A stretch of DNA of 6,658 bases from Alphaproteobacteria bacterium. GTDB taxonomy: Bacteria > Pseudomonadota > Alphaproteobacteria > Puniceispirillales > Puniceispirillaceae. The notes beneath the pieces were generated by a model. It ran no database searches, had not been told where the DNA came from, and worked only from the letters and a program-made list of their open reading frames with translations. Shown piece after piece: positions 1-5,706 of the stretch. The position numbers and the translations under genes are program-made. Location of the stretch: assembly GCA_011522945.1 (NCBI GenBank), contig WTHY01000183.1:5701-12358 (forward strand), written 5' to 3'. Every line of letters starts with the position of its first letter. The first letter of the stretch is position 1.

Positions 1-2
1 AA

Positions 3-53
3 TATGCCCAGCAAATACGTGTAGCAAAAATGTATCGTAAATATCTGCTGTAG
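3..53 (+). CDS. Possible C-terminal end of a rightward gene entering the window
   Basis: One forward frame is open from the window edge to a TAG at 51-53 and reads YAQQIRVAKMYRKYLL, a plausible basic amphipathic helix at a protein end. The other two forward frames close earlier, at 22-24 and 38-40. A strong hairpin terminator starts 11 bases after this stop, which is where a terminator for this gene would be expected. The piece is too short to name a family, and an open frame of 17 codons can arise by chance. The call rests mainly on the position of the terminator. If real, the gene converges on tcuBA. Confidence 0.35.
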   Translation, partial: YAQQIRVAKMYRKYLL

Positions 54-63
54 ACATCTAGGG

Positions 64-104
64 AAAATGTGGTTGGCTATATGGGTAGAGACAACCACAT
101 TTTT
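64..104. terminator. Bidirectional hairpin terminator between convergent genes
   Basis: AAAATGTGGTTG (64-75) pairs perfectly with CAACCACATTTT (92-103), a 12-bp stem around a 16-base loop. On the plus strand the stem ends in a run of five T (100-104). On the minus strand the stem likewise ends in TTTT. It lies 47 bases past the tcuB stop and 11 bases past the putative rightward stop at 53, so it can serve both directions. The stem has few GC pairs for an intrinsic terminator, but perfect pairing and the T-run support the call. Confidence 0.75.
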
Positions 105-150
105 AATGCACTTCAAAAGGTTTGGAAAAGAATGGTCTATTCATGATCGC

Positions 151-1326
151 TTATCTGAGATTCTGCGGCTGCTTTTCACCTGCATCTGCCAACAGAGCCG
201 CAAACCTGTAAATGCCATGTACAAATTTTGAGAAAGGCAGGACCAAGAAGAACCCGTAAACCAGCCCAAGATGGATAGCTAATGCAAGGCCCATATAGCT
301 TGTTTCACGAACAGCAAGGAGAATAAGACCAGTTGCGCTTACCCAAAAAAGCACCCAAATAAAGGCATAATCCATGCCCAGATGTTTCATGGATTTCACA
401 GCAGGCTCCATTTTCTTCTTCTGCTGCCACAAGCCTGCTGTGCCAATACATAAAATAACACCACCAACGGTGCCGAGAATGACCGGAAGTTCGAAATATC
501 CGTAGGGTGCCTCACGTCCGAGCAGATAGTGATAAAGTGTGCCTGTGGAGGTGGAGGCAAAACAAAGCATAAACCCGTAAAAGGTGAGCTGGTGATATAT
601 GCGTCGCAAATGGCTACTTCTGTCATCTTCAGTTGGACACCCTTCACCATTTCCGGCGTTATTGCCACCTAAATAGCGAAGATTTGCTGTTGCTGAAATA
701 GCATCACGTAACGCTGGCATGCCGCGCCATTTGGCACCGGTTGCCTGCCAGTAGCGGCGCCACCCCATGATGAAGGATAATAGCGCAAATGCTGTGATTG
801 CCATTGGAATGCCTGCCATTACAGTATGTGGCATCACCTGATAAAAGGCGCCTTCACCTAGATGTACACCCCAGAATAAATCCGGGGAAATCATCGCCAG
901 CATCAAACCAACCGCAGCAGCAAGACACGCAGAAATCACCATAACAACCACAAGCCCATTTCGCTCGAATAACGACGCAAGCGGTGTTGGCCAAGCTAAT
1001 TGCTGATATGTCTCATTACGGCGCTCAGCTAAGGTCTGCGGCACATTGACACCAAAATCATGCGGCGGTGCATATTGACAGGCATGATAACAAGCTCCGC
1101 AATGATGGCAAAGATTTGAGAGAAAGGCCGTATCTGCAGGGGTAAATTCACGCCGCCGTTCCATAGCTGGAAACACAGCGCAAAATCCCTCACAATAGCG
1201 GCAGGCATTGCATATTTGCATGATACGGGCCGTTTCTGTATGCGCATCAGTTTCAGCCGTAGCGATGTCCGACCTACCTGTGTTTAAGCCTGACTTTGCT
1301 AAATCAACCAGATTAATTTCATTCAT
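151..1326 (-). CDS. tcuB: TcuB-like iron-sulfur/membrane electron-transfer protein (tricarballylate utilisation)
   Basis: A 391-residue protein expected to take electrons from the reduced flavin of TcuA and pass them into the respiratory membrane; in Salmonella TcuB is the partner that reoxidises TcuA. Residues 39-49 (CNACRYCEGFC) and 73-83 (CHHCGACYHAC) are two Cys-x2-Cys-x2-Cys-x3-Cys clusters, the pattern for two [4Fe-4S] centres. The C-terminal part has about six hydrophobic segments (near 124-146, 170-188, 248-268, 278-298, 318-338 and 345-364). Histidines in or beside them (H167, H245, H266, H352, H370) are candidate haem ligands. Length is close to that of known TcuB proteins. The ATG at 1326 has AGGAG nine bases upstream, inside the last codons of tcuA, and lies 4 bases after the tcuA stop, so the two genes are co-transcribed and probably translationally coupled. 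The related CobZ is a TcuA-TcuB fusion used in cobalamin synthesis; separate genes in this context favour the catabolic role. Confidence 0.9.
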   Translation of the reverse strand: MNEINLVDLAKSGLNTGRSDIATAETDAHTETARIMQICNACRYCEGFCAVFPAMERRREFTPADTAFLSNLCHHCGACYHACQYAPPHDFGVNVPQTLAERRNETYQQLAWPTPLASLFERNGLVVVMVISACLAAAVGLMLAMISPDLFWGVHLGEGAFYQVMPHTVMAGIPMAITAFALLSFIMGWRRYWQATGAKWRGMPALRDAISATANLRYLGGNNAGNGEGCPTEDDRSSHLRRIYHQLTFYGFMLCFASTSTGTLYHYLLGREAPYGYFELPVILGTVGGVILCIGTAGLWQQKKKMEPAVKSMKHLGMDYAFIWVLFWVSATGLILLAVRETSYMGLALAIHLGLVYGFFLVLPFSKFVHGIYRFAALLADAGEKQPQNLR

Positions 1327-1330
1327 CTCT

Positions 1331-2737
1331 CTAGTCTCCTAAAACTGTCTTGTTCAATGCCCTTGCAGCAGATTCTCCTGCAATCCGCCCGAACACCGCA
1401 CCAATTGTCATGCCAATACCTGCCAGATAGCCCTGACCAAGCACATTCCCGGCCATGATTTCGCCGGCGGCATAGAGGTTGGCGGTAGGTTTGCCATCTT
1501 TCATTATAATTTGCGCTCTATCATTCACCTCAACCCCCATATAGGTAAAGGTGATACCTGGACGCAGCGGAAATCCGTAAAAAGGTGGCTCAGCTATCGG
1601 AGCTGACCAATTTGTTTTATTTGGAAATAGGCCCTTAGTTGCTTTTGCATCCAAAATTGATTGGTCGATTTCTCCTTCTGGACAAGCCGCATTAAAAGCA
1701 GAAATAGTATTTTGCATGGCCTCAGGAGGCAAATTCAGCTGTTCAGCCAAGCCAGCTAAACTATCATCTTTGATGGGCGTAAATACCGAGGGCATGAACC
1801 GTTTTACACCAACAGAATCCAGAATCGCATAGGCTATCTGGTCTGGCTGCCCCGCAACCAGGCGCCCCCAAATCGCATATCTCTTAGGCCAGAAATCTTC
1901 GCCTTCATCATAAAAACGCTCAGCATTTTTATTTAAAACAACGCCAAAAGGCACACCATCAATGCGGCTTGCTATGCCGCCATCATATTTCGGGGCTCGT
2001 GCATCAATAGCAACCGCATGACACTGGTCAAGCTCACCGACAGGCTGTGCACCATTATCAAGTAATGCGCGCAGAATAGTGCCTGTATTGTAAGGTGTAC
2101 CGCGCACCAGGAAATTCTTTGCAGGCGCGCCCCAGCCTTCTGCTAGCCACTCTAAATTTGCCTCAAAGCCGCCAGCCGTCGTAATAATCTTTTGCGCTCT
2201 AATTTGATCCCCAGTCTCGAGTCTCACACCATCACAAAACCCATCCTGCATCAGCAAGGATGCAACGGCTGTTTCATAAATTAATGACACACCGAGACCT
2301 TCTGCGTGACGACACAGGCTATTGAGTAGCGCCCGTCCTCCACCTAGGAAGAAGGCATTTGTGCGGCCTAAATTGAGAGTGCCTGATAAAGCTGGCTGAA
2401 ATCGTACACCACGCTCTTGCAACCAGTCGGTCAATTCGGTCGATTTTTGCAGTGTAAGACTAGCTAAATCTTTGTTGGTGATGCCTTTTGTAACACGCAG
2501 TAAATCGTCAAAATATTCCTCAAAACTATAAGCATCACTTAGAATATCAGTTGGTTCCTCATGCATTGCTCGTAAATTTCGCGTGTGCCGTGTGTTTCCA
2601 CCGCGCATATCTCTATTCGCCGCTTCAATGACAAGAACTGAACAGCCAGCTTCTGCAGCCGTGATAGCTGCACATAACCCAGCATTGCCTGCACCAATGA
2701 CAAGCACATCCCAATAGGTATTTATATGGTTTTGCAT
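1331..2737 (-). CDS. tcuA: TcuA-like FAD-dependent tricarballylate dehydrogenase
   Basis: A 468-residue flavoprotein. TcuA oxidises tricarballylate (propane-1,2,3-tricarboxylate) to cis-aconitate; a related tricarboxylate is possible here. From the ATG at 2737, residues 10-20 (DVLVIGAGNAG) form the GxGxxG dinucleotide-binding loop, with the ribose-binding acid E38 in VLVIE. GGNTRHTRNLR (46-56) is typical of the TcuA/CobZ branch of the FAD_binding_2 (fumarate reductase-like) family. The C-terminus carries the usual second FAD-contacting stretch, LYAAGEIMAGNVLGQGYLAG. There is no signal peptide, so it is cytoplasmic and docks on membrane-bound TcuB. Start choice: the open frame extends to a TTG at 2794, but that codon lies inside the operator and has no ribosome site. 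The ATG at 2737 has AAGGA six bases upstream, and its length matches the roughly 467 residues known for TcuA. It is the first gene of a two-gene unit and is probably controlled by the divergent GntR protein. Confidence 0.9.
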   Translation of the reverse strand: MQNHINTYWDVLVIGAGNAGLCAAITAAEAGCSVLVIEAANRDMRGGNTRHTRNLRAMHEEPTDILSDAYSFEEYFDDLLRVTKGITNKDLASLTLQKSTELTDWLQERGVRFQPALSGTLNLGRTNAFFLGGGRALLNSLCRHAEGLGVSLIYETAVASLLMQDGFCDGVRLETGDQIRAQKIITTAGGFEANLEWLAEGWGAPAKNFLVRGTPYNTGTILRALLDNGAQPVGELDQCHAVAIDARAPKYDGGIASRIDGVPFGVVLNKNAERFYDEGEDFWPKRYAIWGRLVAGQPDQIAYAILDSVGVKRFMPSVFTPIKDDSLAGLAEQLNLPPEAMQNTISAFNAACPEGEIDQSILDAKATKGLFPNKTNWSAPIAEPPFYGFPLRPGITFTYMGVEVNDRAQIIMKDGKPTANLYAAGEIMAGNVLGQGYLAGIGMTIGAVFGRIAGESAARALNKTVLGD

Positions 2738-2743
2738 CTCCGG

Positions 2744-2748
2744 TCCTT
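2744..2748 (-). promoter_or_regulatory. Ribosome binding site fixing the tcuA start
   Basis: On the minus strand AAGGA ends six bases before the ATG at 2737. Neither the in-frame ATG at 2752 nor the TTG at 2794 has a comparable site, so this decides the start of tcuA. Confidence 0.7.
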
Positions 2749-2766
2749 GCATCACAGGCAGTATAT

Positions 2767-2795
2767 TTGATTTCTTGTATACATTTGTATACAAT
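2767..2795 (+). promoter_or_regulatory. Predicted promoter for the GntR-AbrB unit
   Basis: TTGATT (2767-2772) and TACAAT (2790-2795) are separated by 17 bases, matching the sigma-70 consensus at 4/6 and 5/6 positions. The tandem palindrome at 2775-2794 fills the spacer and overlaps the -10 box, so a bound repressor would block polymerase, implying autoregulation. Transcription would begin near 2802, leaving about 74 bases of leader before the ATG at 2876. Predicted by eye only. Confidence 0.45.
2775..2794. promoter_or_regulatory. Tandem operator, two abutting TTGTATACAA-type palindromes
   Basis: TTGTATACAT (2775-2784) is followed directly by TTGTATACAA (2785-2794). The second is a perfect 10-bp palindrome and the first differs from it at one base. 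Short palindromes with a GTATAC core are typical of binding sites for FCD-type GntR regulators, and such a regulator is encoded 82 bases away. The two copies are one helical turn apart, so two dimers could bind side by side on the same face, or one dimer could choose between registers. The site overlaps predicted promoter elements on both strands. The likely ligand is the substrate or an intermediate of the pathway. Confidence 0.75.
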
Positions 2796-2813
2796 GGAGG
2801 AAAACCTTATCAA
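2786..2813 (-). promoter_or_regulatory. Predicted promoter for tcuA-tcuB
   Basis: Reading leftward, TTGATA (2813-2808) and TATACA (2791-2786) are separated by 16 bases. The -10 box lies inside the second palindrome of the operator, and the expected start near 2779 lies inside the first, the arrangement expected for repression by occlusion. The leader would be about 42 bases and contain the AAGGA ribosome site. Predicted by eye only. Confidence 0.45.
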
Positions 2814-2875
2814 AAGTCAAGCTATAACAACAAGAATTCAACGCTAAACCATCCAACTAGCAAATATATAAGCAT

Positions 2876-3583
2876 ATGATTGATTGGCATAAATTTGAAA
2901 CACAACTCTCGGCAAGTAACCTATCGGTAGCTTCAGCTGCAGAGCGTATCCGCCATCTCATTTTGCTAGCCATACAGGCTGGCGACCTTCTCCCAGGGAG
3001 CCGCTTGAAAGAAACGGAATTAGGTGCTGAGCTTCATGTGAGTCGCACCCCATTGCGTGAGGCCTTAACAGCGTTAAAAGCTGAGCAGATACTTGAATCA
3101 GATGATAGCGGATTACGCGTCCGCACCCTCGATTGGCAGGATATTTCAGCGCTTTATGCCCTACGAGCAAAATTAGAAGGGATGGCCGCATTACTAGCTG
3201 CCGCACATGCCAGCTCATCGGAAAAACAGATTATCGGCCAGATTTGTGCAGATGAAGTCCAACTCATGGCCGTTGGCGCTGCCCCGTCTGTGTTAGCCGT
3301 ACATAATCGCCGCTTTCACAGAGCAATTCTTCAGGCAGCCGGTAATAAATTTTTATCAGAAAGTCTTCAACAACTTTCCCGCCTCATGGTATTGCTTGGC
3401 ACAACAGCTTACTCCTTAGCCGAACGCACAGATTCCATCCAAAAAGAGCATCAATACATCAATCAAGCAATCCAGAGAGGCTTACCTAAGGAGGCAGAAG
3501 AGGCTATGCAAGCACATCTAGACAAAGCCTTGGTGGCACGCTTAACCCTATTAAGCCTGACCGATACAGAAGAATTAGATTAA
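2876..3583 (+). CDS. GntR-family transcriptional regulator, FCD (FadR) subfamily
   Basis: A 235-residue DNA-binding regulator, probably a ligand-released repressor of the flanking genes. Residues about 21-85 form the GntR winged helix-turn-helix: AAERIRHLILLAIQAGDLLPG leads in (positions 21-41), and LHVSRTPLREAL (53-64) is the recognition-helix signature. Residues about 90-225 form the all-helical FCD effector domain. Its usual metal/ligand residues are visible as N144 and H148 (NRRFH), H192 (EHQYI) and H214 (MQAHL), so it probably binds a carboxylate through a metal ion, as in other FCD proteins. Asn replaces the more common Asp at the first position, an accepted variant. The ATG at 2876 has no clear ribosome site, but an in-frame TAG at 2858-2860 excludes a start further upstream. 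It is divergent from tcuA and lies 15 bases before the AbrB-type gene. Salmonella tcuABC is controlled by a LysR protein (TcuR), so this cluster has a different regulator type. Confidence 0.92.
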   Translation: MIDWHKFETQLSASNLSVASAAERIRHLILLAIQAGDLLPGSRLKETELGAELHVSRTPLREALTALKAEQILESDDSGLRVRTLDWQDISALYALRAKLEGMAALLAAAHASSSEKQIIGQICADEVQLMAVGAAPSVLAVHNRRFHRAILQAAGNKFLSESLQQLSRLMVLLGTTAYSLAERTDSIQKEHQYINQAIQRGLPKEAEEAMQAHLDKALVARLTLLSLTDTEELD

Positions 3584-3598
3584 GGTACATCATCTCAA

Positions 3599-4684
3599 AT
3601 GAACTGGCACGCAATTCGTATTGATATTCTGCAGCTTTTGGCCACCTTTACCATTGCGCTTGCAGCGGGCTGGCTATTTTTACAAATCAATATGCCTGCA
3701 CCTTACATGATGGGAAGCCTGTTTGGGGTCTGGATAGCTGGTGGCAAATTGCCGAAACTACAACCATATCTTGGCGTTGCAAGATGGTTTCATAAACCGG
3801 TAATTTTAGGCCTAGGCGTTTTAATCGGCGCGACATTCAATACAGAATTCCTTACCAATATTGGTAAGTGGCAACTCACCGTATTTACAATGATTGTGAC
3901 AACTATCCTTGTGACCTATTTGGGGTATTTGTTTCTCACGAAATTCCGACATTATGACAGAGGTCTTGCCTATTTATGCAGTGCGCCTGGTGGCCAAGCT
4001 GAAATTGTTATTTTGGCCAAAGACATAACTGACAAGGACTATGTTGTTGCGCTCTTCCATCTTGTTCGGGTGGTTGTGGTATTTGTATCTACGCCGTTTT
4101 TGATGGCACTATTGCAGGGCGGTGAGGCTGTCACGCAATCAAATATCACATTGCAAGCTATGCCAAGCCTGTTTGGCCTCGCGCCCTTTGAACTGATAAT
4201 GTTTATAGCATTGGCAATCTTAGGGTTTGTGTGCGCTACACTGGTAAGGCTGCCTATGCCGCATCTACTTGGACCGCTTATCTTTTCAACCATTTGCCAT
4301 CTAATGGGATGGATTGACCTGCCCCGTGTAAATGAGTTTGTTATACTGGCACAACTCACGATTGGGGGTGGCATTGGCGCACGTCTGTCAAAAGTTCCCT
4401 TTAAAGAACTATTTAGCTATTTCAAAGATGCGGTCGCAAATACAGCACTGATACTATCTGCCTATCTATCATCAGCCCTCTTGATATCAGAACTCACAGC
4501 GACAAGCTTTTTGTCAGTCTGGCTCGCCTTTGTTCCAGGAGGGTTATATGAAGTCACCTTACTTGCTGTGATTTTCGGGTTTGATGTTGCTTTCGTCGCT
4601 CTGCACCATCTCATACGCATCATTCTGGTGATAGCTAGCATCCCGCTCATAGCGATGCGCCTTAAGCCTAAAGCATCAGGATGA
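3599..4684 (+). CDS. AbrB-family internally duplicated membrane protein, candidate substrate transporter
   Basis: A 361-residue, very hydrophobic inner-membrane protein with no soluble domain. It matches the family of duplicated membrane proteins usually labelled AbrB, or misleadingly 'ammonia monooxygenase' or 'transition state regulator'; it is unrelated to the Bacillus DNA-binding AbrB. The internal repeat is clear at a spacing of about 183 residues. MPAPYMMGSLF (32-42) matches MPHLLGPLIF (220-229). GVLIGATF (73-80) matches IGGGIGARL (255-263). SAPGGQAEIVILA (128-140) matches FVPGGLYEVTLLA (311-323). LVRVVVVFVSTPFLMA (155-170) matches LIRIILVIASIPLIAM (338-353). The conserved PGG-x-x-E motif in each half suggests an inverted-repeat-like transport fold (inference). 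The gene follows the regulator by 15 bases, with only a weak AAGG 13 bases before the ATG, so it may depend on translation from upstream. No TcuC-type MFS carrier is visible, which makes this the best transporter candidate, but function in this family is poorly established. Confidence 0.85.
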   Translation: MNWHAIRIDILQLLATFTIALAAGWLFLQINMPAPYMMGSLFGVWIAGGKLPKLQPYLGVARWFHKPVILGLGVLIGATFNTEFLTNIGKWQLTVFTMIVTTILVTYLGYLFLTKFRHYDRGLAYLCSAPGGQAEIVILAKDITDKDYVVALFHLVRVVVVFVSTPFLMALLQGGEAVTQSNITLQAMPSLFGLAPFELIMFIALAILGFVCATLVRLPMPHLLGPLIFSTICHLMGWIDLPRVNEFVILAQLTIGGGIGARLSKVPFKELFSYFKDAVANTALILSAYLSSALLISELTATSFLSVWLAFVPGGLYEVTLLAVIFGFDVAFVALHHLIRIILVIASIPLIAMRLKPKASG

Positions 4685-5650
4685 AATCAACTCAGCATTC
4701 ACGACATGAATAGGAGCGCCATCTGCCCAGCACTGAATTTGTTCAAAAATATCAGTAAATTGCGCCTGAAATTCATCCACTGTAACAAATCCAATATGCG
4801 GCGTGCCGATGAGATTTGGATGTGTTGCAAGTGGATCATCCGCCCAATTTATAGGTTCAACATCAAATACATCTATAGCTGCCTTACCAGGCCGGCCGGC
4901 ATTAAGCGCAGAGAGCAATGCCCCCTCTTCTAGCAACCCAGCACGGCTTGTATTTACAAACACAGCACCTTTTTGCATATTTTCCAAATCAGATGATGTG
5001 ATAATTCCTTTCGTAGTGGGCTTTAAGCGCACATGAACCGAAACGACATCACAGCTCGCAAAGAAAGCCTCTCGGCTATCTGCAACCTGACGGCCATCTG
5101 CAGCAGCACGTGCACGACCTTCTTCTGAGCCCCACCAGACCACATCCATGCCAAAAGCCTCTGCATAGACAGCAACTTGTTTAGCGATGCGTCCATAACC
5201 ATAAAGTCCCAGCTGTCTGCCATGCAACGTTTTACCAACGCCGATCTGCCACCCCCCATTTTGCAGGCTTGCCATTTGTGCAGGAATATCCCGCATAGCT
5301 GCCATTATCAGAGCCCATGTATGTTCTGACGCAGCATATGTAGGCGGACCGGCATGCATATTCGAGCATACAAGAACACCATTATCTGTGCAGGCCTGAA
5401 TATCAATGTGCGGATAGACACTGCGCTGTGAAATCAGCTTTAGATTAGGCAGCTTTTCAATGAGCTCTCTTGTGATAGATGTTCGTTCCCGAAAAAGAAC
5501 AAGCACGTCAAACGGCGCCAGCCTGCTGGCCAGCATCTCAATATCCGTTTCATGGTCATTAAAGACTGTGACATCAAAATCTGCCAGCATTTGAAAACAT
5601 GGCAGATGACGCAAACTGTCAAACCAGTCATCTAAAATAGCAACCTTCAT
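4676..5650 (-). CDS. D-isomer-specific 2-hydroxyacid dehydrogenase, NAD(P)-dependent
   Basis: A 324-residue cytoplasmic oxidoreductase of the D-2-hydroxyacid dehydrogenase family, which interconverts 2-oxo acids and D-2-hydroxy acids. Domain order is normal: a split catalytic domain (about 1-100 and 290-324) around a Rossmann domain (about 101-289). The nucleotide loop is LGLYGYGRIA (147-156). The third glycine of GxGxxG is alanine, a tolerated variant. The catalytic triad is present: R236 (VNTSRAG), E265 (DVFDVEP) and H285 (TPHIGF). The ATG at 5650 has GGGAG six bases upstream. It is the second gene of a leftward unit, 55 bases after the isomerase stop. Its last 9 bases overlap the end of the convergent AbrB-family gene. 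The substrate cannot be read from sequence; the context suggests a di- or tricarboxylic 2-oxo/2-hydroxy acid. Phosphoglycerate dehydrogenase is unlikely because the protein lacks a C-terminal regulatory domain and sits among catabolic genes. Confidence 0.88.
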   Translation of the reverse strand: MKVAILDDWFDSLRHLPCFQMLADFDVTVFNDHETDIEMLASRLAPFDVLVLFRERTSITRELIEKLPNLKLISQRSVYPHIDIQACTDNGVLVCSNMHAGPPTYAASEHTWALIMAAMRDIPAQMASLQNGGWQIGVGKTLHGRQLGLYGYGRIAKQVAVYAEAFGMDVVWWGSEEGRARAAADGRQVADSREAFFASCDVVSVHVRLKPTTKGIITSSDLENMQKGAVFVNTSRAGLLEEGALLSALNAGRPGKAAIDVFDVEPINWADDPLATHPNLIGTPHIGFVTVDEFQAQFTDIFEQIQCWADGAPIHVVNAELISS

Positions 5651-5706
5651 TACACGCTCCCATCCCGAATAATTGATGGCACCAACACTTTACCGTCTGT
5701 AGGGTT
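5650..5706 (-). pseudogene. Possible relic of a second PrpF-type gene end, or degenerate tandem repeat
   Basis: Between the isomerase stop and the dehydrogenase start, one frame (-1 to the isomerase) reads NPTDGKVLVPSIIRDGSV and ends in TAA at 5652-5650. That TAA overlaps the dehydrogenase ATG as TAATG. The peptide echoes the isomerase C-terminus KLAEGNVFVPSAVWDG. Aligned codon by codon (5765-5718 against 5706-5659), about 32 of 48 bases match, and many differences fall on third positions. That pattern suggests two diverged coding sequences rather than a recent copy. It could be the tail of a lost paralogue that was once translationally coupled to the dehydrogenase. Chance is not excluded at this length. 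Confidence 0.35.

Noticed and set aside
396..1247. Minus-strand open frames at 396-668 and 1029-1247
   Set aside because: They lie in other frames wholly inside tcuB, whose own frame carries clear cysteine clusters and membrane segments. The products have no recognisable motifs.
2958..3218. Minus-strand open frame opposite the GntR gene
   Set aside because: It is antisense to the winged-helix coding region and its translation has no family features.
4039..4650. Two minus-strand open frames opposite the AbrB-family gene
   Set aside because: They are complements of hydrophobic codons in the strongly supported membrane protein, and their composition is that of shadow frames.
3599..4684. Reading the AbrB-family protein as a DNA-binding transition-state regulator or ammonia monooxygenase
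   Set aside because: Both are inherited labels. The protein is almost entirely membrane-spanning, with an internal duplication, and has no DNA-binding or copper-enzyme motifs.
4706..5036. Plus-strand open frames opposite the dehydrogenase
   Set aside because: They are antisense to the C-terminal half containing the catalytic Arg-Glu-His residues, and they have no motifs or ribosome sites.
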